Counted from the first letter of the stretch, positions 15,720 through 24,019 are shown. The stretch: DNA of 28,401 bases from CAG-791 sp963593905 (GCA_963593905.1 CAVBBL010000032.1:1-28401); one strand, 5' to 3'. A program made the numbers and translations. Notes: generated from the sequence alone by a model not told the origin.

Positions 15720-17411
15720 ATGTCTTTTCGTAAACAGACAAAAATCCTGACTGTGTGCATGACGGCCAGTCTGCTTCTTAGCTCTATGGGACTGCCCGCG
15801 CAGGCGGCATCGACGAAGACGAAGCTGTCAAGTCAGCTGCCCAGTGCAGGTGTCAGCTACGCACTTTCTTCTCATAAGGTTTCCTTAAAAGATGTGGAGG
15901 ACAATCTGGTCTCTGAGGGAAAGAAGACCCAGCGCAAGACCGTTTCCAATACCGTAGGCGCTTCTGCTGTTACTGCAGTTTCCAAGGCGAGCAGCACACA
16001 GGAAGTAAGCACCATTAAGGAAACAAAGCTGACACAGACACAGCAGACAGAAAAGCAGAATCAGATCACAGCCGGCGAGACCATTGCTACCGTAGTGTCT
16101 CAGGATGCGGAGGCAAAGGCTGCGGCTTCTTTGGCGGCAGCTTCCACAGAAACGACTGCAACGGCATCGACAGAAAATACTGCGGCTGAGACTTCCGCAG
16201 AGACGGCTGCGGATGCTTCCTCTGCAGAGGAAACCACGGATCTGGCAGTAGCCAATGTCAATGATTATGTAAATGTCCGCAGCGAGGCAAATACAGACTC
16301 TGAGGTAGTAGGTAAGCTGTATGCGGACGGTGTGGCTACCATCCTGGAACGTACGGATGACGGCTGGGCCAAGATTCAGTCCGGTGATGTGACAGGTTAT
16401 GTCAAGCAAGAGTATGTGACCACCGGTGAGGCGGCCAAGGAAAAGGCGGAGGAAGTGGCTACCAAGGTAGCAACGGTGAATACGGAGACCCTTCGTGTAC
16501 GTGCAGCAGCTTCTCTGGATTCTGACGTCATCACCCTGATTCCCGGCGGAGATGCCTTTACCATCGAAGAAGAGACGGACGGCTGGTATAAGATCAATAC
16601 CGCTGACGGCGAAGGCTATATCATGAAAGACTTCGCAGACGTAGAAGAAGAGTATCCGGAGGCTGAGTCCAAGCAGGCAGAGGCAGAGCGCCTGGCGAAG
16701 GAAGAGGAAGAAAAGAAGGCCGAGGAAGAAAAGAAGGCTTCTGAGGAAAAGAAGAAAGCCGAAGAAGAAAAGAAGAAGGCCGAGGAGGCTAAGAAGAAGG
16801 CGGAAGAAGCGAAGAAGAAAGCGGAGGAAGCCCAGAAAGCAGCGGAGGAAGCCGCTGCAGCAGGAGGATCTTCTGCAGAGAGTTCCTCACAGCAGACAGA
16901 AGAGGAATTAAAGGCACAGCAGGAAGCAGCCCAGAAGGCAGCTGACGAGGCGGCAGCAGCCCAGAAAGCAGCAGAAGAAGCGGCCGCAGAACAAAAGAAG
17001 GCCGAGGAAGCAGCTGCGGCAGCATCTTCAGCAGCCGCCGCTTCCAGCAGTTCCTCTTCCTCCAGCTCTTCCGGACAGGCAGTAGCCAGTTACGCATTGC
17101 AGTTCGTCGGCAACCCTTACGTGTGGGGCGGCACCAGTCTGACAAATGGTGCAGACTGCTCCGGCTTTGTGCTGGCAGTTTATAAGAACTTCGGTATCAG
17201 CCTGCCGCACAATGATGCAGCAGACCGCAGTGTGGGTACTGCTGTCAGCAGTCTGGCAGAGGCGCAGCCTGGCGATATCGTGTGTTATTCCGGCCATGTG
17301 GGTATCTACATTGGCGGCGGACAGATTGTTCATGCATCTAATCCCGCCAGCGGTATCAAAGTTTCCAATGCGGCCTACAGAAATATTCTTGCAATCCGCA
17401 GAGTACTGTAA
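15720..17411 (+). CDS. Secreted SH3b-coiled coil-NlpC/P60 cell wall hydrolase
   Basis: A 563-aa exported peptidoglycan endopeptidase that should cut stem peptides. The signal peptide is at 1-30, ending AQA-A. Two SH3b domains follow (about 175-235 with NVRSEA, and 245-305 with RVRAAA). A long Glu/Lys/Ala-rich helix of coiled-coil type comes next (about 315-440), then an Ala/Ser-rich linker with ten Ser in a row, and finally the NlpC/P60 domain (about 455-563) with Cys480 (ADCSGF), His526 (GHVGIYIGGG) and His538 (VHASN). The start at 15720 follows a strong GGAGGTGTT; an in-frame ATG at 15675 lacks one. A terminator follows at once, so it is monocistronic. The promoter and WalR-like box suggest control by wall stress. 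Confidence 0.93.
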   Translation: MSFRKQTKILTVCMTASLLLSSMGLPAQAASTKTKLSSQLPSAGVSYALSSHKVSLKDVEDNLVSEGKKTQRKTVSNTVGASAVTAVSKASSTQEVSTIKETKLTQTQQTEKQNQITAGETIATVVSQDAEAKAAASLAAASTETTATASTENTAAETSAETAADASSAEETTDLAVANVNDYVNVRSEANTDSEVVGKLYADGVATILERTDDGWAKIQSGDVTGYVKQEYVTTGEAAKEKAEEVATKVATVNTETLRVRAAASLDSDVITLIPGGDAFTIEEETDGWYKINTADGEGYIMKDFADVEEEYPEAESKQAEAERLAKEEEEKKAEEEKKASEEKKKAEEEKKKAEEAKKKAEEAKKKAEEAQKAAEEAAAAGGSSAESSSQQTEEELKAQQEAAQKAADEAAAAQKAAEEAAAEQKKAEEAAAAASSAAAASSSSSSSSSSGQAVASYALQFVGNPYVWGGTSLTNGADCSGFVLAVYKNFGISLPHNDAADRSVGTAVSSLAEAQPGDIVCYSGHVGIYIGGGQIVHASNPASGIKVSNAAYRNILAIRRVL

Positions 17412-17421
17412 AAATAAAGAG

Positions 17422-17469
17422 AAGACCAATGCATATCGGTTTCACGGAGCCGGTGCATTGGTCTTTTTT
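17422..17469 (+). terminator. Rho-independent terminator after the NlpC/P60 gene
   Basis: A 12-bp stem (17422-17433 with 17454-17465), a GC-containing loop region and six T in a row. Confidence 0.9.
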
Positions 17470-17684
17470 GCAGCTGGACAGACGCAGAGACACGTGTGGT
17501 ATACATCCTTGTCAGAATGGCAATGGAAAAGAAGATACAGTGAATTCTGCGGTAGGTTATGCAAAATCCCGTCCTACCCAAATCGCTGCAGTTATGCGAT
17601 CGAAAAAGAGAAAATAGGAGCGAAGTTTTTGATAGTTAAATAAATAAAAGAGAAAATAATATATTGTATTTAGTCAAATTGGTG
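17470..17684. other. Intergenic stretch before hpf, nothing recognised
   Basis: About 215 bp between the NlpC/P60 terminator and the hpf promoter. It contains a GTAGG/CCTAC inverted pair near 17551-17577 and then AT-rich sequence. I see no convincing gene, tRNA or known RNA motif. In particular it does not look like the raiA-motif RNA known upstream of some clostridial raiA genes. Confidence 0.4.
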
Positions 17685-17693
17685 TGTTATACT
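17685..17693 (+). promoter_or_regulatory. Extended -10 promoter for hpf
   Basis: TGTTATACT, the same extended -10 seen before the GH2 gene, with a partial -35 TTGTAT (17664-17669). The leader of about 75 nt includes a small TCAG/CTGA hairpin and ends in AAAGAGG before the start codon. Confidence 0.55.
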
Positions 17694-17775
17694 CAAGATG
17701 TCAGACGAAAGCCTGATGTTATCAAATTAAATGGCGGCATACACAGAGTGGTAAGGCCGCGGAAAGAGGCATCTT

Positions 17776-18300
17776 ATGAAATACATCATCGTAGGTAAGA
17801 ACATCGACGTGACAAACGGACTGGAAGATGCGATCCGTGAGAAGATGAGCAAGTTAGAGCGCTACTTTGACGAAAATACAGAAGTACATGTGACATTGAA
17901 GGTGGATAAGGATCGTCATAAGATCGAGGTTACGATCCCTATGAAGGGAACGATCATCCGGGCAGAACAGGTCAGCAATGACATGTATGTATCCATTGAT
18001 CTGGTGGAGGAGATCATCGAGCGCCAGCTCAGGAAATATAAGAATAAACTGATCCAGAAACAGCAGTCCGGCGGCCTGCGTCAGGAGTTTCTGGACAAGG
18101 ATTACATGGATGATGAAGAAGTACGTATCGTCCGTAAGAAACAGTTCGATATGAAACCTATGTATCCGGAAGATGCCTGCGTACAGATGGAATTGTTGGG
18201 ACATAATTTTTATGTATTCTGCAATGCAGAGACAGAAGAAATCAACGTAGTCTATAAGAGAAAAGGCAATACCTATGGCTTGATCGAGCCGGAAGCATAA
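17776..18300 (+). CDS. hpf: Ribosome hibernation-promoting factor, long form
   Basis: A 174-aa cytoplasmic protein that should bind the 30S subunit in slow growth and pair ribosomes into inactive 100S dimers. The N-terminal S30AE/RaiA domain is at 1-100 (MKYIIVGKNIDVTNGLEDAI). The C-terminal dimerisation domain is at about 115-174 (KQFDMKPMYPEDACVQMELLGHNFYVFCNAE), the mark of the long form. The start at 17776 follows AAAGAGG. It has its own promoter and a terminator after the 11-bp repeat array, so it is monocistronic. The raiA and yfiA names are also in use. Confidence 0.95.
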   Translation: MKYIIVGKNIDVTNGLEDAIREKMSKLERYFDENTEVHVTLKVDKDRHKIEVTIPMKGTIIRAEQVSNDMYVSIDLVEEIIERQLRKYKNKLIQKQQSGGLRQEFLDKDYMDDEEVRIVRKKQFDMKPMYPEDACVQMELLGHNFYVFCNAETEEINVVYKRKGNTYGLIEPEA

Positions 18301-18304
18301 AGAC

Positions 18305-18424
18305 AGCATAAATACAATGTAAAAATGGCATAAATTCCACAAAGTACGGCACAAATTCAGCACGAATACGGCATGAATTCAACACAAATGCGGCATAAAT
18401 ACAGCATAAATACACCATAAGTAT
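18305..18424. repeat. 11-bp tandem repeat array
   Basis: About eleven units near RGCATAAATAC start five bases after the hpf stop. Clear units are at 18305, 18327, 18348, 18359, 18370, 18381, 18392, 18403 and 18414; one unit (18338-18347) is 10 bp and 18316-18326 is degenerate. The period is close to one DNA helical turn. No protein-coding function is evident. Confidence 0.8.
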
Positions 18425-18433
18425 GACAAATCC

Positions 18434-18467
18434 AAAAGGCTCCCTGTTAAAGCACGGGGAGCCTTTT
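18434..18467. terminator. Terminator after hpf
   Basis: An 11-bp perfect stem (AAAAGGCTCCC with GGGAGCCTTTT) around a 12-nt loop. The T-tract is short (four T, inside the stem). Confidence 0.75.
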
Positions 18468-18596
18468 GACTGTTGGCGCAAGGTGCTGTTCGTCAGTGTG
18501 AAGTTTCTCAAAAGAGTAACGCAGCTTTGATTTATCCATAGGCGGCTGCTGTTGGTAAAGCACCTGTTGCAGCACCTCTTTTTCCCGCTCTTTTCC

Positions 18597-18625
18597 TTGC
18601 AAATAAAAAGTGGGTATGCTATAAT
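18597..18625 (+). promoter_or_regulatory. Main promoter of the butyryl-CoA operon
   Basis: TTGCAA (18597-18602), a 17-bp spacer ending in TGC, and a perfect TATAAT (18620-18625). It combines a near-consensus -35 with an extended -10, as expected for a highly expressed central pathway. The stretch from 18470 to 18596 has no gene. Confidence 0.85.
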
Positions 18626-18637
18626 AATTGCAAAAGT

Positions 18638-18655
18638 GTGATAAAAAATTAACAA
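18638..18655 (+). promoter_or_regulatory. Rex-type redox operator
   Basis: The site GTGATAAAAAATTAACAA matches the Rex consensus TTGTTAA-N4-TTAACAA at 12 of 14 defined positions. It starts 13 bp after the -10, in the early transcribed region, where a repressor would block transcription. A wider GTGTGAT/ATCACAC inverted pair (18636-18642 with 18660-18666) surrounds it. Confidence 0.65.
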
Positions 18656-18728
18656 ACTAATCACACCACACTGATAACGTAAAAAGCCACTGACAAAGTT
18701 CACAAAAAAGAGCAAAATGGAGGGCACT

Positions 18729-19913
18729 ATGGCAAAGAAGGTAGTACTGGCAGGCGCATGCAGAACCGCAATCGGCAAGATGGGTGGAGCACTGAGCAAC
18801 ACTCCTGCAGCAGATCTTGGCGCAATCGTCATCAAAGAGGCTTTAAACCGCGCAGGTGTTAAGCCGGAGATGGTAGACGAAGTAAAGATGGGCTGTGTTA
18901 TTCAGGCTGCACAGGGTCAGAACGTAGCACGTCAGGCATCCATCAAGGCAGGACTTCCTATCGAGGTACCGGCTATCACTATCAACGTTGTATGCGGATC
19001 CGGCTTAAAGTGCGTTAACGATGCAGCTACCATGATCATGGCAGGCGAGGCTGATATCGTTGTTGCAGGCGGTATGGAGAATATGTCCATGGCACCCTAT
19101 GCTATGACCAAGGCTCGTTTCGGCTATCGTATGAATAATGCGACCATCATCGACACCATGGTAAACGATGCACTGACCGACGCTTTCAATCACTACCACA
19201 TGATGATCACCGCTGAGAACGTATGTGATCAGTACGGCATCACCAGAGAAGAGCTGGATGCATTCTCCGCAAACAGCCAGCAGAAGTGCGAGAAGGCTAT
19301 CGCTGAGGGCAAGTTCAAGGATGAGATCGTTCCTGTACCGGTAAAGGTTAAGAAGGAAATCGTAGAGTTCGCAACGGATGAGGGCCCTCGCGCAGGCACT
19401 ACTGCTGAGTCCCTTGGCAAGCTTCGCTGCTGCTCCGGCAAGGAAGGCGGCCTGGTTACCGCAGGTAATGCTTCCGGTATCAACGACGGCGCTGCTGCAG
19501 TCGTAGTAATGAGCGAAGAAAAGGCTAAGGAACTGGGCGTTACTCCTATGGCTACCTGGGTTGCAGGCGCACTTGGCGGCGTAGCTCCGGAAATTATGGG
19601 CGTAGGTCCTGTAGCTTCCACCAGAAAGGTTCTGGCAAAGACCGGCCTTACCATTGATGATATCGACCTGATCGAGGCAAACGAGGCATTTGCTGCACAG
19701 TCCATCGCAGTAGCAAGAGACCTGAACTTTGATATGAGCAAGGTAAACGTAAACGGCGGTGCTATCGCTCTTGGCCACCCGGTAGGCGCTTCCGGCTGCC
19801 GTATCCTGGTTACTCTGCTGCATGAGATGCAGAAGAGCGGCGCAAAGAAGGGTCTGGCTACCCTTTGCATCGGCGGCGGCATGGGCTGCTCCACCATCGT
19901 AGAGCGTGACTAA
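18729..19913 (+). CDS. thl: Acetyl-CoA acetyltransferase (thiolase)
   Basis: A 394-aa cytoplasmic thiolase that joins two acetyl-CoA into acetoacetyl-CoA, the first step towards butyryl-CoA. The nucleophile is Cys89 (VCGSGLKC). His350 (LGHPVGASG) and Cys380 (LCIGGGMG) complete the active site. Length is typical. The start at 18729 follows GGAGGG; an in-frame ATG at 18717 would overlap that ribosome site. It is the first gene behind the operon promoter and Rex-type operator. A strong hairpin and a repeat leader separate it from crt, so thl may be expressed at a different level. Codon use is strongly biased, as in highly expressed genes. Confidence 0.97.
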   Translation: MAKKVVLAGACRTAIGKMGGALSNTPAADLGAIVIKEALNRAGVKPEMVDEVKMGCVIQAAQGQNVARQASIKAGLPIEVPAITINVVCGSGLKCVNDAATMIMAGEADIVVAGGMENMSMAPYAMTKARFGYRMNNATIIDTMVNDALTDAFNHYHMMITAENVCDQYGITREELDAFSANSQQKCEKAIAEGKFKDEIVPVPVKVKKEIVEFATDEGPRAGTTAESLGKLRCCSGKEGGLVTAGNASGINDGAAAVVVMSEEKAKELGVTPMATWVAGALGGVAPEIMGVGPVASTRKVLAKTGLTIDDIDLIEANEAFAAQSIAVARDLNFDMSKVNVNGGAIALGHPVGASGCRILVTLLHEMQKSGAKKGLATLCIGGGMGCSTIVERD

Positions 19914-19933
19914 TTTATAAACGGACAGATCTT

Positions 19934-19964
19934 GCCGCAGTACCCATCTGTACGGTACTGCGGC
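19934..19964 (+). other. Stable hairpin between thl and crt
   Basis: An 11-bp perfect stem (GCCGCAGTACC with GGTACTGCGGC) and a 9-nt loop, without a T-tract. It is probably an mRNA stabiliser or processing barrier rather than a terminator. Confidence 0.6.
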
Positions 19965-19978
19965 TGAATCTGTGTAAT

Positions 19979-20065
19979 GGCATCAATGCAAGATCACATC
20001 GGAGAATTCGCCTGCGCAAAATTCTCCTCGTGCTGCCGCAGTAAACCGCGGCATGGAAAGGAAAG
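19979..20065 (+). repeat. Leader repeat with embedded ribosome site (copy B)
   Basis: GGCATCAATGCAAGATCACATC is followed by hairpin GGAGAATT (20001-20008)/AATTCTCC (20020-20027), then TGCCGC (20034-20039)/GCGGCA (20048-20053), then GGAAAGGAAAG as ribosome site for crt. The segment from TCACATCGG through the CTCCTCGTG block is nearly the same as at 6391-6429. Confidence 0.75.
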
Positions 20066-20067
20066 AT

Positions 20068-20844
20068 ATGGGATTTGTAAAATATGAGACAGAGGGTGCG
20101 GTAGGTATCATTACCATTGACCGTCCGAAGGCATTAAATGCATTAAATTCCGAAGTGTTAGATGACTTAAATGCGGTGATCGATGGCGTGGATGTAGAGA
20201 ATATCCGCTGCCTGATCCTTACAGGTGAGGGTGAGAAGTCCTTTGTGGCAGGTGCAGACATCGGTGAGATGAGCAGCCTGACCGTAGCAGAGGGCACTGC
20301 TTTTGGTAAGAAGGGTAATGACATCTTCCGCAAGCTGGAGACCTTCCCGCTGCCGGTAATCGCTGCCGTTAACGGTTTTGCATTAGGCGGAGGCTGTGAG
20401 CTCTCCATGAGCTGCGACATCCGCATCTGCTCCGACAATGCTGTCTTCGGTCAGCCGGAAGTAGGCCTTGGCATTACCCCGGGCTTTGGCGGTACCCAGA
20501 GACTGGCTCGTATCGTTGGCCCCGGCATGGCAAAGCAGATGATCTACACTGCCCGCAACATCAAGGCTGACGAAGCACTTCGCATCGGTCTGGTCAATGC
20601 AGTCTATACTCAGGAAGAGCTCCTTCCTGCAGCAAAGAAGATGGCAGCAGGTATCGCAAAGAATGCGCCTATCGCTGTTCGTAACTGCAAGAAGGCCATC
20701 AATGAAGGCCTTGAAGCAGGCATGGATGACGCTATCGTTATCGAGGAAAATCTCTTCGGCGCTTGTTTTGAGACCCATGATCAGAAGGAAGGCATGAGTG
20801 CATTCCTGGAGAAGCGCAAGGAAAAGGAATTCCTGAATAAATAA
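20068..20844 (+). CDS. crt: 3-hydroxybutyryl-CoA dehydratase (crotonase)
   Basis: A 258-aa enoyl-CoA hydratase-family enzyme that removes water from 3-hydroxybutyryl-CoA to give crotonyl-CoA. The oxyanion-hole segments AGADIGEM and GFALGGGCELSMSCD are clear. Catalytic glutamates are Glu111 (GGGCE) and Glu131 (FGQPEVGLG). The start at 20068 follows GGAAAGGAAAG; the in-frame ATG at 20053 lies inside the repeat hairpin and is rejected. It is the second gene of the operon, 154 bp after thl and 297 bp before hbd. Both gaps are unusually long for this operon and carry RNA-like structure. Confidence 0.95.
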   Translation: MGFVKYETEGAVGIITIDRPKALNALNSEVLDDLNAVIDGVDVENIRCLILTGEGEKSFVAGADIGEMSSLTVAEGTAFGKKGNDIFRKLETFPLPVIAAVNGFALGGGCELSMSCDIRICSDNAVFGQPEVGLGITPGFGGTQRLARIVGPGMAKQMIYTARNIKADEALRIGLVNAVYTQEELLPAAKKMAAGIAKNAPIAVRNCKKAINEGLEAGMDDAIVIEENLFGACFETHDQKEGMSAFLEKRKEKEFLNK

Positions 20845-20912
20845 TCATTGAGAGCCGAGCGGTGAATTTGCAAACAGTCATTGTTCGGTCGGATAAAGGT
20901 AAAAGCAGCCTA

Positions 20913-20993
20913 CCGGAGCTTGCCTCTACGGAGACAGGCAGGAGGTCCGGATCATGAGGACTTTGCCGGGCTGCCTCTACGGAGACGGCCCGG
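20913..20993 (+). other. Paired hairpins sharing a loop sequence between crt and hbd
   Basis: TGCCTCTACGGAGAC occurs twice (20921-20935 and 20972-20986), 51 bp apart. The first copy folds as TGCCT/AGGCA (20921-20925 with 20936-20940) inside an outer CCGGA/TCCGG stem. The second is enclosed by CCGGGC (20966-20971)/GCCCGG (20988-20993). Both expose a CTACGGAGAC segment, which contains an ANGGA core. The rest of the gap holds a weak TATAAT (21088-21093) without a good -35. Confidence 0.55.
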
Positions 20994-21141
20994 ATGGCTG
21001 TTTGAAATTTTATGACTGTTCAGAATGGAAGGAAAGCTGCGCAGAAGTGATTTAGCGTATGCGATCTGAATGGTTATGAAATTTCCATATAATCTGTTAT
21101 CTGTTCACAAACATCCTATTATAAAAACAGGAGGAAAAGAA

Positions 21142-22014
21142 ATGAAGGTAGGTGTTATCGGCGCAGGAACCATGGGCCAGGGCATTGCAAAAGCTTTCGC
21201 ACAGACCGAGGGCTATGAAGTTGCACTTTGCGACATCAAGCAGGAATGGGCACAGGGCGGCAAGGACAAGATCGCCAAGGGCTATGCAAGACTGGTAGAA
21301 AAAGGAAAGCTGGAGCAGGCGGCTGTAGATGCTATCCTGGCAAAGATCACTCCCGGTCTTAAGGAAGATCTGTGTGCAGACTGCGATCTGATCGTGGAAG
21401 CTGCTTTCGAAAACATGGAAGTTAAGAAGACCACCTTTGCAGAGCTTGATAAGATCGCAAAGCCGGAGTGCATCTTCGCATCCAATACTTCTTCCCTTTC
21501 TATCACCGAGATCGGCAACGGCCTGAACCGTCCTATGGTAGGCATGCACTTCTTCAATCCCGCTGACAGAATGAAGCTCATCGAGGTGATCGCAGGCGTG
21601 AACACCCCTGTGGAGACTGTAGATGCCATCAAGAAGATTTCTGCAGAGATCGGCAAGACCCCTGTACAGGTCAATGAGGCAGCAGGCTTTGTAGTAAACA
21701 GAATCCTGATCCCTATGATCAACGAAGCAGCATTCATCAAGATGGAAGGCGTTTCCAATATCGCCGGCATCGACGCAGCTATGAAGCTGGGCGCTAATCA
21801 CCCCATGGGACCCCTGGAGCTGGGCGACTTTGTAGGTCTTGATATCTGCCTTGCTATCATGGACGTTCTTTACAATGAGACCGGTGACAGCAAGTACCGC
21901 GCATGCCCGCTGATCAGAAAGATGGTTCGCGGCGGCAATCTGGGTGTTAAGTCCGGCAAGGGCTTCTATGTATACAACCCTGATCGCACCAAGACCCCTG
22001 TAGACGAGTTATAA
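21142..22014 (+). CDS. hbd: 3-hydroxybutyryl-CoA dehydrogenase
   Basis: A 290-aa NAD(P)H-dependent enzyme that reduces acetoacetyl-CoA to 3-hydroxybutyryl-CoA. The N-terminal Rossmann fold carries GVIGAGTMGQGIA (residues 4-16). The catalytic His136 is in MHFFNPA, and the C-terminal 3HCDH domain (about 185-285) has the usual NHPMGPLELGDFVGLD. The start at 21142 follows AGGAGG; an in-frame ATG at 21070 lies in the leader and is rejected. bcd starts 22 bp after its stop. Length is normal for the family. Confidence 0.97.
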   Translation: MKVGVIGAGTMGQGIAKAFAQTEGYEVALCDIKQEWAQGGKDKIAKGYARLVEKGKLEQAAVDAILAKITPGLKEDLCADCDLIVEAAFENMEVKKTTFAELDKIAKPECIFASNTSSLSITEIGNGLNRPMVGMHFFNPADRMKLIEVIAGVNTPVETVDAIKKISAEIGKTPVQVNEAAGFVVNRILIPMINEAAFIKMEGVSNIAGIDAAMKLGANHPMGPLELGDFVGLDICLAIMDVLYNETGDSKYRACPLIRKMVRGGNLGVKSGKGFYVYNPDRTKTPVDEL

Positions 22015-22036
22015 AATAAAAGGAGATATAAATATC

Positions 22037-23191
22037 ATGGATTTTACTTTGGATAAGAAACATGAGATGGCTAGACGCCTGTTCAAGGAGTTTGCAGAAA
22101 ACGAAGCAAAGCCGCTTGCACAGGAAGTCGACGAGACCGAGATTTTCCCCAGAGAGACCGTAACCAAGATGGCTAAGGCAGGCTTTTTAGGCATCCCGGT
22201 TGACAAAAAGTACGGCGGACAGGGCTGCGATCCGCTGACCTATGTAATGTGCGTAGAAGAGCTCTCCAAGTGCTGTGCTACCACCGGTGTTATCGTTTCC
22301 GCACACACCTCTCTTTGCTGCGATCCCATCGCTACCTACGGTACCGAGGATCAGAAGCAGAAGTACTTAGTACCCCTTGCAAAGGGTGAGAAGCTGGGCG
22401 CCTTCGGTCTGACCGAGCCCGGCGCAGGTACTGACGCACAGGGCGTACAGACCAAGGCTGTTCTGGACGGCGATGAGTACGTATTAAACGGCTCTAAGAT
22501 CTTCATCACCAACGGTAAGGAAGCTGACATCTATGTTATCTTTGCTATTACCGATATCAAAGTAGATCCCAAGGGACGCAAGAAGAAACTCTTCTCCGCT
22601 TTCATCGTTGAGAAGGGCACACCCGGCTTCACCTTCGGTACCAAGGAGAAGAAGATGGGTATCCGCGGCTCCTCTACTTATGAGCTGATCTTCACAGACT
22701 GCAGAATCCCCAAGGAGAATATGTTAGGACCTGCAGGCAAGGGCTTTGCTATCGCTATGCACACTCTGGACGGCGGCCGTATCGGTATCGCTGCACAGGC
22801 ACTGGGTATCGCAGAGGGCGCTCTGGACCGCACAATAGAGTATGTTAAGGAACGTAAGCAGTTCGGCAGACCGATCGGCGCATTCCAGAACACCCAGTTC
22901 GAACTGGCTAACATGGCTACCAAGGTAAAGGCAGCACAGATGCTGGTTTACCGCGCAGCTATGGCAAAGGCTACACAGCAGAGCTACTCTGTAGAGGCAG
23001 CTATGGCTAAGCTCTTCGCAGCAGAAGTTGCTATGGAAGTTACCACCAAGGCTGTACAGCTCCACGGCGGCTACGGCTACACCAGAGAGTACGATGTAGA
23101 GCGTATGATGCGTGATGCTAAGATCACCGAGATCTACGAAGGCACCAGCGAAGTACAGAGAATGGTTATTTCCGGCGCATTACTTAAATAA
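22037..23191 (+). CDS. bcd: Butyryl-CoA dehydrogenase
   Basis: A 384-aa FAD-dependent short-chain acyl-CoA dehydrogenase that reduces crotonyl-CoA to butyryl-CoA. Visible family marks are GAFGLTEPGAGTDA (flavin and substrate loop), the FITNGKEAD segment, QLHGGYGYTREY and the catalytic base Glu368 in YEGTSEVQ, at the position usual for clostridial Bcd. The start follows AAAGGAG. etfB begins 17 bp after its stop and etfA next. With EtfAB the enzyme forms the complex that couples crotonyl-CoA reduction by NADH to ferredoxin reduction, so it conserves energy. That bifurcating role is known of clostridial homologues and inferred here from gene order. Confidence 0.97.
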   Translation: MDFTLDKKHEMARRLFKEFAENEAKPLAQEVDETEIFPRETVTKMAKAGFLGIPVDKKYGGQGCDPLTYVMCVEELSKCCATTGVIVSAHTSLCCDPIATYGTEDQKQKYLVPLAKGEKLGAFGLTEPGAGTDAQGVQTKAVLDGDEYVLNGSKIFITNGKEADIYVIFAITDIKVDPKGRKKKLFSAFIVEKGTPGFTFGTKEKKMGIRGSSTYELIFTDCRIPKENMLGPAGKGFAIAMHTLDGGRIGIAAQALGIAEGALDRTIEYVKERKQFGRPIGAFQNTQFELANMATKVKAAQMLVYRAAMAKATQQSYSVEAAMAKLFAAEVAMEVTTKAVQLHGGYGYTREYDVERMMRDAKITEIYEGTSEVQRMVISGALLK

Positions 23192-23208
23192 GAAGGAGAG
23201 ATTACACA

Positions 23209-23994
23209 ATGAAAATCGTTGTTTGTATTAAACAGGTACCGGATACAAAGGGCGGCGTACAGTTCAATCCGGACGGAACGTTAAACAGAGCAGCCATGAT
23301 GACCATCATGAACCCGGATGACAAGGCTGGTCTGGAAGCAGCGCTGGAAATTAAGGATAAGTATGGCGCAGAGGTTACTGTAGTGACTATGGGTCTTCCC
23401 AAGGCTGATGAAGTCCTCAGAGAAGCACTGGCTATGGGCGCTGACAAGGGTATCCTGGTAACAGACCGCGTACTGGGCGGCGCTGATACCTGGGCTACTT
23501 CCCAGACTATCGCAGGCGCTATCCGCAATCTGGAGTATGATCTGATCATCACCGGCCGTCAGGCTATCGACGGTGATACCGCACAGGTTGGTCCTCAGAT
23601 TTCCGAGCACCTGGGCATCCCGGTCATCAGCTATGCACAGAAGATCGTAGACATCAAGGACGGCTACATCACTGTAGAGCGTCAGTTCGATGACAGATAT
23701 CACGTGCTGAAGGCAAAAATGCCCTGCCTGATCACAGCTCTTTCCGAGCTTGACCAGCCTCGTTACATGACTCCCGGCGGCATCTTTGATGCGTACGATG
23801 CGGAGATTACCGTATGGGGCAGAAATGACCTGAAGGACGTAGAAGACAGCAACCTCGGTCTGAAGGGTTCCCCGACCCAGATCGCAAAGGCATCCGACAA
23901 GGTTCGCAAGGGTGCAGGCGAGAAGGTTACACTCGACACTGCAGAGTCCGTAGATTACATCATGGGCAAGCTGAAAGAGAAGCACGTTATCTAA
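23209..23994 (+). CDS. etfB: Electron transfer flavoprotein beta subunit
   Basis: A 261-aa subunit that takes electrons from NADH in the Bcd-Etf complex. The N-terminus KIVVCIKQVPDTKGGVQFNPDGTLNR is typical of EtfB, as is the GRQAIDGDTAQVGPQ segment (about 125-139) which binds flavin or nucleotide. The start follows AGAAGGAGAG. It lies between bcd and etfA, as in the standard clostridial order. Confidence 0.97.
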   Translation: MKIVVCIKQVPDTKGGVQFNPDGTLNRAAMMTIMNPDDKAGLEAALEIKDKYGAEVTVVTMGLPKADEVLREALAMGADKGILVTDRVLGGADTWATSQTIAGAIRNLEYDLIITGRQAIDGDTAQVGPQISEHLGIPVISYAQKIVDIKDGYITVERQFDDRYHVLKAKMPCLITALSELDQPRYMTPGGIFDAYDAEITVWGRNDLKDVEDSNLGLKGSPTQIAKASDKVRKGAGEKVTLDTAESVDYIMGKLKEKHVI

Positions 23995-24019
23995 TTTTGG
24001 GTAAAAGGAGCCATATAAA

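Noticed and set aside
17470..17775. raiA-motif RNA upstream of hpf
   Set aside because: A promoter lies only about 80 bp from the start codon, and the upstream stretch shows no matching conserved structure.
19005..19823. 272-codon open frame on the minus strand inside thl
   Set aside because: It is a shadow of the strongly biased codon use of thl. The thiolase on the plus strand has all catalytic motifs, and the antisense product resembles nothing.
20053..20067. Start of crt at 20053
   Set aside because: That ATG lies within the 3' arm of the repeat hairpin, and the GGAAAGGAAAG ribosome site is downstream of it; the start at 20068 fits both spacing and homologues.
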